From assembly GCA_963720515.1 (NCBI GenBank), contig OY970397.1, positions 868,001-932,000 of the forward strand: a DNA stretch of 64,000 nucleotides. Reading direction: 5' to 3'. How positions within the stretch are numbered: position 1 is the first letter of the stretch; every line of letters starts with the position of its first letter. Shown here one piece after another: positions 27,755-37,421 of the stretch. A model generated the notes under the pieces. It did not search any database, was not told the origin of the DNA, and was given only the letters and a program-made list of their open reading frames with translations. The position numbers and the translations under genes are program-made. This stretch comes from G963720515 sp963720515. Lineage in GTDB: Bacteria; Actinomycetota; Thermoleophilia; Gaiellales; Gaiellaceae.

Positions 27755-28593
27755 TAGCCGTAGCCTCCGCGGCGTTCGTCGCGGACGACGAGGCCGTCGT
27801 CGAGCGCGATCACGCGCCGGCGCATCTTGTCCACCATCTCGCGGTCGTGCGTCGCCATGACCACGGTCGTGCCGGTCCGGTTGATCCGGTAGAGGAGCTG
27901 CATGATCCCGACGGACGTGTCGGGGTCGAGGTTCCCGGTCGGCTCGTCGCAGATGAGGAGCGGCGGATGGTTCACGAACGCGCGCGCGATCGAGACGCGC
28001 TGCTGCTCGCCGCCCGACAGCTCGTCGGGCATGTGGCTCATCTTCGAAGAGAGCCCGACGAGGCCGAGCACCTCGGGGACCTTGGAGCGGATCGCGGTGC
28101 GCGACTCGCCCTGCACGAGGAGCGCGTAGGCGACGTTCTCGTAGGCGCTGCGGTCGGAGAGAAGCTTGAAGTCCTGGAAGACGCAGCCCATGTTGCGCCG
28201 CAGCATCGGCACCTTGGAGCGCTTGAGGCGCGCCAGCTCGCGGCCGCCGACGATGATCCGCCCGTCGGTGGGCTCGAGCTCCTTCAGGAGGAGCCGCATC
28301 ATCGTGGACTTCCCGGAGCCGGACGGGCCGACGAGGAAGACGAACTCGCCCTTGTCGATCGTGAGCGAGACGTCGCTGAGCGCCACGATGTGCGGGTCGT
28401 AGATCTTCGTCACGGCCTCGAACACGATCATGGGCGCGCCGGCGGCCCGCGGGGCCGCGGATTCAGGCGCTTGCGAGGGCGCGGGGAAGTCGGGTGTCGC
28501 GAGTGTCGTTTCCTGCACCGGAAAGGGATCCTGGGGGCCGATTGAGCCCGTCGGCGGGAGGTCGGTGGAATCGGGGATATTAGCTGAGGTCAC
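27754..28593 (-). CDS. ftsE: cell-division ATP-binding protein FtsE
   Basis: Walker A GPSGSGKST, Q-loop CVFQDFKLL, signature LSGGEQQRVSIARA, Walker B LLICDEPTGNLD and switch ATHDREMV are all intact. The core begins MIVFEAVTKIYDPHIVAL, which could start at ATG 28431. The frame is open to an ATG at 28593, giving a Pro/Ala-rich N-terminal tail of 54 residues beginning MTSANIPDSTDLPPTG, and this start lies 15 bases after the prfB stop. The standard length is about 225 residues, so the long form is unusual. Confidence 0.93.
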   Translation of the reverse strand: MTSANIPDSTDLPPTGSIGPQDPFPVQETTLATPDFPAPSQAPESAAPRAAGAPMIVFEAVTKIYDPHIVALSDVSLTIDKGEFVFLVGPSGSGKSTMMRLLLKELEPTDGRIIVGGRELARLKRSKVPMLRRNMGCVFQDFKLLSDRSAYENVAYALLVQGESRTAIRSKVPEVLGLVGLSSKMSHMPDELSGGEQQRVSIARAFVNHPPLLICDEPTGNLDPDTSVGIMQLLYRINRTGTTVVMATHDREMVDKMRRRVIALDDGLVVRDERRGGYG

Positions 28594-28608
28594 GGAGAGC
28601 CCAAACGG

Positions 28609-29722
28609 TTAGGCGACGGTGCCGGCGGCCTTGGCGAGCAGGTATGCGTGCACGAACTCGTCCAGGTCGCCGTCGAGGACGCCCTGGGCATTGCCTTCTT
28701 CGACGCCCGTCCTGTGATCCTTTACGAGCTGGTACGGGTGGAGGACGTAGCTGCGGATCTGGCTGCCGAAGCCCGTGTCCATCACCTGCCCGCGCTCCCG
28801 CGCGAGCTCGGCCTCGCGCTTCTCGAGCTCGTACTCGGCGAGGCGGCTCTTCAGGATCCGCATGGCCGTCTGGCGGTTCGAGAGCTGCGAGCGCTCGTTC
28901 TGGCACTGGACGACGATCCCGGTCGGGATATGGGTGATCCGCACGGCCGAGTCGGTCTTGTTGACGTGCTGGCCGCCCGCGCCGCTCGCCCGGTACGTGT
29001 CGATGCGAAGGTCGGCCTCGTCGATCGCGAGATCCACGTCGTCGGGGAGGAGCGGGCTCACGATCACCTGCGCGAAGCTCGTGTGGCGGCGGTGCGCCGA
29101 GTCGAACGGCGAGAGGCGCACGAGGCGGTGCACGCCGCGCTCGGCCTTGAGCGTGCCGTAGGCGTTCTCGCCCGACACGGTGAACGTCGCGGACTTGAGG
29201 CCCGCCTCCTCCCCGGGCGACTCCTCGATCACCTCGGTCTTGAAGCCGCGGTTCGCGGCCCAGCGCAGGTACATGCGCAGGAGGATCTCGGCCCAGTCCT
29301 GCGCGTCCGTACCGCCCGTGCCGCCGTGGATCGAGACGACCGCGTCGCCCGCGTCGTACTCGCCCGTGAAGAGCGCGTCCTCCTGGAGCCGCGCGAGCTC
29401 GTGCTTGAGCGCGTCCACGGAGACGGCGACCTCGTCCAGCTCACCGTCCGCGTCCGCGAGGCCCGCGAGCTCCGTCAGGTCGTCGGCCTCGGAGGTCAGC
29501 CGGTCGTAGCGCTCGAGGCGCCGGGTCAGGCGCGCTTGCTCGGACGAGATCTTCGCGGCGCGCTGCTGATCGTCCCAGAAGCCTGGCTCGCCCATGGCCG
29601 ACTCGAGGTCGGCCACGCGGCCGCGGAGCTTCTCGGGGTCAAAGGTAATCACGGACCCAGGCGAGCTGGGTCCCGATCTCCTCGAGGTCGCGCTCGACGG
29701 CGGAACGGTCGGTCTCGGTCAT
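28609..29722 (-). CDS. prfB: peptide chain release factor 2 with programmed +1 frameshift
   Basis: The true start is ATG 29722: 27 codons beginning MTETDRSAVERDLEEIG and ending RDYL run into an in-frame UGA. A +1 slip at CUU-UGA-C brings in DPEKLRGRVADLE and the rest of the protein, 370 residues in all. The layout is the same as E. coli RF2 (GYL-D). The SPF anticodon-like motif (VRLSPFDSAHRR) and the GGQ motif (ASGAGGQHVNKTDSAV) are both present. RF2 reads UGA and UAA. A start at the GTG inside DYL would miss the N-terminal helix and the autoregulation. Confidence 0.95.
29638..29644 (-). promoter_or_regulatory. prfB +1 frameshift site (CUU UGA C)
   Basis: On the minus strand codons TAC-CTT-TGA-C end the leader frame. 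Slippage of the CUU-decoding tRNA to UUU bypasses the UGA, which RF2 itself would read, so low RF2 favours its own synthesis. The purine-rich Shine-Dalgarno-like stimulator three bases upstream in E. coli is not evident here. Confidence 0.88.
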
Positions 29723-29731
29723 CGCGATTCG

Positions 29732-30013
29732 ATGCTACCGTCGGCGCCCGTCGTGGGCCGGATCTCCGTCGTCGTCTCGCCGGGCGCCCGCCGCACCGAG
29801 CTGGTCGGCCGGCAGGGCGATGCGTGGAAGGTGCGGGTCGCCGCGGCGCCGGAGCGCGGGCGCGCGAACGACGCCCTCTGTGTGCTGCTCGCCGAGCTCC
29901 TCGGCGTGGCCGTCGCGTCCGTGCGCGTGGTAGGCGGCGCATCCGCGCGGCGGAAGGTCGTCGAGGTGGACGGCCTGGACGCGGCCGAGCTCGACCGGCG
30001 CCTCAGCCGCTGA
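29732..30013 (+). CDS. YggU/DUF167 family protein
   Basis: This 93-residue protein shows VVVSPGARRTELVGRQGDAW, KVRVAAAPERGRANDALCVL and VVGGASARRKVVEVDG, the full family pattern. Function is not established for the family. Its ATG is only nine bases from the divergent prfB ATG and no Shine-Dalgarno is visible, so one or both genes may be translated leaderless. The 3' end overlaps the convergent aminotransferase gene by 11 bases. Confidence 0.88.
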   Translation: MLPSAPVVGRISVVVSPGARRTELVGRQGDAWKVRVAAAPERGRANDALCVLLAELLGVAVASVRVVGGASARRKVVEVDGLDAAELDRRLSR

Positions 30014-31184
30014 GCGAGCGCGCGAGCTCGGCGACCCGCCGGCCGGCCTCGCGCAGCCGGTCCTCGGGCTCGTTCGTGAAGATGAAGCGCACCTGGTGGA
30101 GACCGAAGTCGTCGGCGCCCCAGCCGCGCATCGGCGTGACGGCGACGTCGTGCTCGGCGAGCGCCCGCTCGCAGAACTCGTCCGCCGTCAGGCCCGTTCC
30201 CTCCACGTCGGCGATGAAGTAGTAGCCGCCCTCCGCGGACACCGGATCGACGCCCGGCGCGCTCGCGAGCTCCTCGAGCAGCGCGTCGCGGTTCCGCTGG
30301 AAGGTCTCGCGCAGCTCGTGCTGCCAGTCCTGCGGGCCGGCGAGCGCCGCGGCGGCGCCGGCCTGGGCGAAGCCGCCCGGCATGATCCCGTTGAAGATGT
30401 GCGCGTCCTCGAGCGCGCCGGCCAGCTCGCGCGGCGCCGCGGCCCAGCCGACGCGCCAGCCCGGCATCCCGTAGTCCTTCGACACGGCGCCGATCGCGAT
30501 CGTCCGCTCGCGCATCCCCGGGAGCGCGGCCGGGTGGACGACCTCGCGGCCGTCGAAGGCGAGCCGCTCGGCATGGCCGTTGAAGACGAGCACCGCGTCG
30601 TTGGAGACCGCCGCATCGGCGAACGCCTGCGTCTCCTCGCGGGTGAACACGGTGCCGGTCGGCATGCACGGCGAGGCGAAGAACACAGCCCGCGCACCCT
30701 GCGCGACCTCCCGGAGCCGGTCGGTGTCGAGGGCCCAGCGGCCGTCGCGGCGCTCGAGGTCGCAGAACGCCTGCACGCCGCCCGCGAGCCGCACGCGCTG
30801 GGCCATGCCCGAGTACGTCGGGTTCGTGAGGAGCACGCGGTCGCCCGGGTCGATCGTCGTGAGGAGCGCGTTCAGGAGCGACTCCCCCGCGCCGGAGCTG
30901 ATGACGACCTCGCCCTCGGGGTCGTACTCGAGCCCGAAGTCCTCGCGGAGCCGGTGCGCGACGGCCTCTCGCATGATCCTGAGCCCCCGGAGCGGGAGGT
31001 AGCTGTTGTAGTCGTCCACGCCGACCGCGTCGCGCGTCGCGGCGAGGACGTGATCGGGCGGGACGAGGTAGCTGTCGGCGTTCTCGAGCCGGAAGGCGCC
31101 GGGGCGGGCATCGGCCAGGTCGGCCATGTCCGCCATGGTCATGCGCATCATGCTCGCCACCCGCTTCGAGATCCGGACGCTCAC
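30003..31184 (-). CDS. class I/II aminotransferase-like PLP enzyme with unusual cofactor-site residues
   Basis: This 393-residue fold-type-I protein has NSYLPLRGLRIMREAVA, SSGAGESLLNALL (phosphate cup), catalytic Lys in AIGAVSKDYGMPGWRVGW, and carboxylate-binding Arg region QVRFIFTNEPEDRL. Two normally fixed motifs are changed: NPTG reads ASPCMPTG (Asn to Met) and the DEVY segment reads VFNGHAERLAFDG (Asp to Asn, Tyr to Ala). These residues hold the PLP ring and its N1. It may catalyse something other than transamination. Confidence 0.85.
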   Translation of the reverse strand: MSVRISKRVASMMRMTMADMADLADARPGAFRLENADSYLVPPDHVLAATRDAVGVDDYNSYLPLRGLRIMREAVAHRLREDFGLEYDPEGEVVISSGAGESLLNALLTTIDPGDRVLLTNPTYSGMAQRVRLAGGVQAFCDLERRDGRWALDTDRLREVAQGARAVFFASPCMPTGTVFTREETQAFADAAVSNDAVLVFNGHAERLAFDGREVVHPAALPGMRERTIAIGAVSKDYGMPGWRVGWAAAPRELAGALEDAHIFNGIMPGGFAQAGAAAALAGPQDWQHELRETFQRNRDALLEELASAPGVDPVSAEGGYYFIADVEGTGLTADEFCERALAEHDVAVTPMRGWGADDFGLHQVRFIFTNEPEDRLREAGRRVAELARSLSG

Positions 31185-31196
31185 CGCCTGCGGACC

Positions 31197-31817
31197 CTAA
31201 CGCGCGACGCCGGCGTAGCGATAGCCGAGCGCCTGGATGACGCCGACGTCGACGAGCGTGGCCTCGAGGTCGCGCGTCGAGACGCCGTCCACGTAGCGCC
31301 AGAGGTACGGCTCCCAGGTGAGCGCGCGCTCCTCGAAGCGCGCCGCGAGCGCCGGGAGGATGACGTCCGAGCCGTGCAGCCCCTCGTGCTCGGCGGCCCA
31401 CTCCTCGCGCAGGGCGTCGAGCGAGCGCGGCACCGGGTGGCCCCGCGCCGCGCCGAGCGCGCGGAGCTGGCCGTAGTACCACTCGGCTGTCGGCTCGTCG
31501 AGCCGGTCGTGGGCGAACTCGTCCAGGAGGACGAAGCCGCCGGGTGCGATGAGCGCGGCAATCCGGTCGAGCGCCGCGTCGAGGTCATGGACGTGGTGGA
31601 GCGAGCGCGAGGCGACGACCGCGTCGAACGGGCCGGGCTCGTCGAGCTCCTCGAGCGTCACGCGCAGGAAGATCTCCCCGCCGGGCGCCTCGGGATCGAT
31701 CGCCAGGACGTCGTAGCCGGCCGAGGCCAGCTCGAGCGCGAGCGCGCCGTCGCCGCAACCGACCTCGAGCACCCGGCCGGACCTGACCTGGGCACGAACA
31801 AAGTCCGAGAAGCTCAC
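31197..31817 (-). CDS. class I SAM-dependent methyltransferase
   Basis: This 206-residue protein starts at GTG (MSFSDFVRAQVRSG). Motif I is VLEVGCGDGALALELA, the acidic strand VLAIDPEAPGG, motif III FDAVVASRSLHHVHDLDAA and motif IV LIAPGGFVLLDEF. The C-terminal half (EWYYGQLRALGAARG to LGYRYAGVAR) has no known specificity. It lies 28 bases downstream of secA on the same strand. Confidence 0.83.
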   Translation of the reverse strand: MSFSDFVRAQVRSGRVLEVGCGDGALALELASAGYDVLAIDPEAPGGEIFLRVTLEELDEPGPFDAVVASRSLHHVHDLDAALDRIAALIAPGGFVLLDEFAHDRLDEPTAEWYYGQLRALGAARGHPVPRSLDALREEWAAEHEGLHGSDVILPALAARFEERALTWEPYLWRYVDGVSTRDLEATLVDVGVIQALGYRYAGVAR

Positions 31818-31845
31818 CGGTAGCGCGTGGGCCGGCGAAGCCGGG

Positions 31846-34518
<2,673 letters not shown>

Positions 34519-34537
34519 TCCGAGTCAGGGTACCGAG

Positions 34538-35092
34538 TTAGAGCGGGTCCACCGTGAGCTGCCAGGACCCCTCGGCGACCTTATCGGCGCGTGCGACGAA
34601 GAACTGGAACTTGGCCCGCCCGTGGCGCTCGAGCTCGGCCGCCCCCTCCGCGAAGAGCGGCGAGAGCGCGGGGTCCACGATCTCGCCGTCCGCCCGGAGC
34701 TCGACGGCGCCGTCGGGCGCGAGCGCGAGCTCGAGGGACGTCGCGGGAAGACCGGCCGGGAACTCGAGGGTCGTCCCGCCGCGGAGCATCCGGGCGCCGG
34801 CCGACCAGCGGAGCTCGTCCTGGCGGACCGCGAGCGCCTCGTAGGGCCGGTCGAGCTCCTCGTCGAGGGCGGCCGCGATCCGCTCGCCGACCCGGTGCGG
34901 AACCGCGTCGTCGGCGTGAACCAGCACCTCGCCGGACTCCGGGACGACGACCTCGACCTCGCCGATCGCGCTCCGCTCGAGCTCCGGGAGCTCGACGATC
35001 ACGACCGCGTCCCAGTCGCGCAGGCGCGGGATGCCGGTGACACCCGTCGGGACGCGGCGGAACGCGAGGACGTCTTCGGGGGGTTCGCGCAC
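34538..35092 (-). CDS. hypothetical protein
   Basis: This 184-residue acidic protein begins MREPPEDVLAFRRVPTGVTG and ends GSWQLTVDPL. It is mostly predicted beta strands with long Glu-rich helices, and has no signal peptide or membrane helix. It sits between secA and hpf on the same strand, 20 and 11 bases from its neighbours, so co-transcription is likely. I do not recognise the family. Confidence 0.6.
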   Translation of the reverse strand: MREPPEDVLAFRRVPTGVTGIPRLRDWDAVVIVELPELERSAIGEVEVVVPESGEVLVHADDAVPHRVGERIAAALDEELDRPYEALAVRQDELRWSAGARMLRGGTTLEFPAGLPATSLELALAPDGAVELRADGEIVDPALSPLFAEGAAELERHGRAKFQFFVARADKVAEGSWQLTVDPL

Positions 35093-35102
35093 GTGGAAAA
35101 GG

Positions 35103-35654
35103 TTACGCGAGCTGGGGCTCGATGAGCCCGTAGCCGCCGTCGCGGCGGCGGTAGAGGACGTTCACGCCATCGGTCTCCGCGTTCTGGAAGACGAAGAAGT
35201 CGTGGCCGATCAGCTCGAGCTGGAGCACGGCCTCGTCTGGCGTCATCGGCTTCACCGCGAACTGCTTCGTCTTGACGATCGAGCTCTCGTCGGGGGTCTC
35301 GGACTCGGGCTGGGCCATCAGGTTGTCTCCCATGTGCTTCTGGTGGCGGGCGGGGCCGCGGCGGCGCTTGTCGTGGAGCTTCTGCGCCTGGCGGTCGAGC
35401 TTGTCCACGAGCAGGTCGATGGCGGCCTTCATGTCGTAGGCCGCCTCCTTCGCGCGGAGCACGGGGCCGTTCGTCCAGACGGTCGCCTCGGCGACCTGGT
35501 TCGCTCCGATGGAGGGGTTTCGCTCGCCGACCAGCTCGAGTTCCACGCGCGTCGAGCCGTTCAGGTGCCGGTCGAGCTTCGAGAGGCGCTTCTCGGCATA
35601 GTCCTTGAGGGCCGGGCTCACCTCGACGTTTCTGCCCTTGACGGTCAGCTCCAC
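35103..35654 (-). CDS. hpf: ribosome hibernation promoting factor, long form
   Basis: This 183-residue protein starts at GTG 35654 with GAGGAGG upstream. Residues 1-100 are the HPF/YfiA domain (ELTVKGRNVEVSPALKDYAE, KAAIDLLVDKLDRQ), which sits in the decoding centre. Residues about 125-183 (IVKTKQFAVKPMTPDEAVLQ, GHDFFVFQNAETDGVNVLYR) are the C-terminal dimerisation domain of long-form HPF, which builds 100S ribosome dimers. Confidence 0.95.
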   Translation of the reverse strand: MELTVKGRNVEVSPALKDYAEKRLSKLDRHLNGSTRVELELVGERNPSIGANQVAEATVWTNGPVLRAKEAAYDMKAAIDLLVDKLDRQAQKLHDKRRRGPARHQKHMGDNLMAQPESETPDESSIVKTKQFAVKPMTPDEAVLQLELIGHDFFVFQNAETDGVNVLYRRRDGGYGLIEPQLA

Positions 35655-35710
35655 GGCGACCTCCTCGTCGATGTCGGTCCTGCTTCGGAGCCTACCGGAT
35701 GCTCGGCGAA

Positions 35711-36376
35711 TCACCCGCGTCCCGTCCGGGCGAACGTGACCACCTCGACGCGCCGGGCCCCGCCCTTGCGGAGGGCCGAGGCGGCGGCGTTGGCGGTGGC
35801 GCCGGTCGTGTACACGTCGTCCACGAGCGCGATCCGCGGCGGCACGGCGCCGCCCGGGCGGAAGGCGCCCCGCACGTTCGCCCGCCGCGCGGCGCGCGTG
35901 AGGCCCCGCTGGCGAGGCACGCGGCCGGTTCGGAGGAGAAGCGGCCGCACCGGCAGGCCCCAGCGGACGCCGAGTAGCCGGGCCAGCGCCTCCGCCGTGT
36001 TGGGACCGCGCCAGCGGACGCGATCGGGGTCGCCGGGGACGAACGTCAGCGCATCCGCGTGCGGCTGCGCCACCGCCTGCTCGACGAGGTCGGCCGCCTC
36101 CACGGCCAGGCGCCGCAGGCCCCGCTCTTTCCATCCGGCCACGAGCGCGCGCGCCGGGCCGACATAGACGACCGCGGCGCGAGCCGAGGCGAAGGCGAGC
36201 CTTCGCCCAGAGCACTCGCCGCAGCGCTCCACGGGCCAGGCGGTCGGCGCGCCGCAGCGGGCGCAGAGCGGCGCGCGGATCGGGAGGAACGCGGCGCGGC
36301 AGCCGTCGCAGAGGAGCGCCTCGCCCGCACCGCACGCGACGCACCGGACCGGCAGGACGAGATCGAAGAGCCTCAT
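35711..36376 (-). CDS. comF: ComF/GntX family phosphoribosyltransferase-like protein
   Basis: This 221-residue protein has an N-terminal double zinc ribbon (RCVACGAGEALLCDGC, APLCARCGAPT, RCGECSG) and a phosphoribosyltransferase domain ending in the PRPP-binding motif ALVDDVYTTGATANAA. In naturally competent bacteria ComFC takes part in DNA uptake or processing; elsewhere its role is unclear. The symbol is used in the family sense only. Confidence 0.88.
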   Translation of the reverse strand: MRLFDLVLPVRCVACGAGEALLCDGCRAAFLPIRAPLCARCGAPTAWPVERCGECSGRRLAFASARAAVVYVGPARALVAGWKERGLRRLAVEAADLVEQAVAQPHADALTFVPGDPDRVRWRGPNTAEALARLLGVRWGLPVRPLLLRTGRVPRQRGLTRAARRANVRGAFRPGGAVPPRIALVDDVYTTGATANAAASALRKGGARRVEVVTFARTGRG

Positions 36377-36429
36377 GCATCGAGCGTAGGCCGCTCGGGG
36401 GCGCGGCTTTGTGCCGCCTCTGTGCCGGA

Positions 36430-36852
36430 TCAGCGCAGCGTGAGCGTGACCGGCTTCCCGCCCTCGACAAAGGACTCGTCGAACGGAAGCGGGCTACCGC
36501 GGTCGAGCCGGAGCGCGTAGCGGCCGCGACGCGGGACGTCGTCGAGCTCGAGGTCGAACACGCAGAACGTCGGGATGCGCTCGACACCCCAGTCGATCGA
36601 CGGATCGGCGTTCACCGCGTGGCCGGCGGGCAGCTCGCCCCCGGCCAACACGCGGCCGGTCATGTCCTCGAGGGCGTAGGCCGCCTCGGCATGGGCGTAC
36701 TCGAGCGGCCGGGCCCCCGCGCACTCGGCGCCTTCGACGCGGATGTTCTTGTCCTCGGCGACGAGCCTGATCTTCATGTCGAGCCCGTCGTCCGAGCCGC
36801 CGCAGGCGCCGAGCGCCAGGACGGCCAGGAGCCCCGCGGCGAGGGCCCTCAT
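36430..36852 (-). CDS. hypothetical lipoprotein
   Basis: This 140-residue protein has signal peptide MRALAAGLLAVLALG with lipobox LGAC at residue 17. The mature part (MKIRLVAEDKNIRVEGAEC to GKPVTLTLR) is predicted beta-rich with two further Cys. The ATG overlaps the stop of the TlpA-like gene (ATGA), so the two are probably made together. No known family is recognised. Confidence 0.72.
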   Translation of the reverse strand: MRALAAGLLAVLALGACGGSDDGLDMKIRLVAEDKNIRVEGAECAGARPLEYAHAEAAYALEDMTGRVLAGGELPAGHAVNADPSIDWGVERIPTFCVFDLELDDVPRRGRYALRLDRGSPLPFDESFVEGGKPVTLTLR

Positions 36853-37421
36853 TGCTCTGTCAGGTCGTCGAGCGCCTTGTCGAGGACCGCCTCGTCGACG
36901 CCGCCGGGCCAGCCGCGCACCACCGTCCCGCCGGGCGCGACCAGGACGACCACCGGCGGCTCGCGGGCGGCGTAGTCGAGCCAGACCTTGTCTTCCGCCG
37001 CCGCGAGTGGCTCACCGAGGTCGAGGTCGGCGGCGTAGTCGGCGGCCGGCCCCGCGTCGTCGGCCGGGACGAGGCCGAGGAGCGCGGCGCCCTCGTGCCG
37101 CTTGACGACCTCCGCGGCCGAGCGGTGGACGTCGCGGCACGTCTTGCACCAGCTCGCGGTGAAGACGAGGACGATCGGGCGGTCCTTCCAGAGGTCGCTC
37201 GCGCGCACCGTGGTGCCGTCCACGAGCCGGGCCGCGAAGTCGCCCGCGGCCACGCCCTCCGCGGGCGTGTTGCCGAACTCGACGCCGGCCGGGACCGGCC
37301 CCGGCAGGTCCTCCGTCCCACCCGCGACGCCGTCGTCGCCGCCGCAGCCCGCGAGTAGGACGAGGGCGGCGGCCGAAGCCGCCGCCCTCGCAGTCGCGTA
37401 CGTGAGTTGCTTAGTGCCCAG
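36849..37421 (-). CDS. TlpA-like thioredoxin-fold lipoprotein
   Basis: The domain from about residue 60 (GDFAARLVDGTTVRASDLWK, VLVFTASWCKTCRDVHRSAA) is a TlpA/AhpC-type thioredoxin fold with active-site CKTC. Upstream in the same frame lies ATARAAASAAALVLLAGCGG, a clear lipoprotein signal, but no ATG, GTG or TTG precedes it. A CTG at 37421, overlapping the end of the M6 protease gene, would be the start; otherwise a start codon was lost. It probably reduces or oxidises extracytoplasmic thiols. Confidence 0.75.
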   Translation of the reverse strand: MGTKQLTYATARAAASAAALVLLAGCGGDDGVAGGTEDLPGPVPAGVEFGNTPAEGVAAGDFAARLVDGTTVRASDLWKDRPIVLVFTASWCKTCRDVHRSAAEVVKRHEGAALLGLVPADDAGPAADYAADLDLGEPLAAAEDKVWLDYAAREPPVVVLVAPGGTVVRGWPGGVDEAVLDKALDDLTEQ

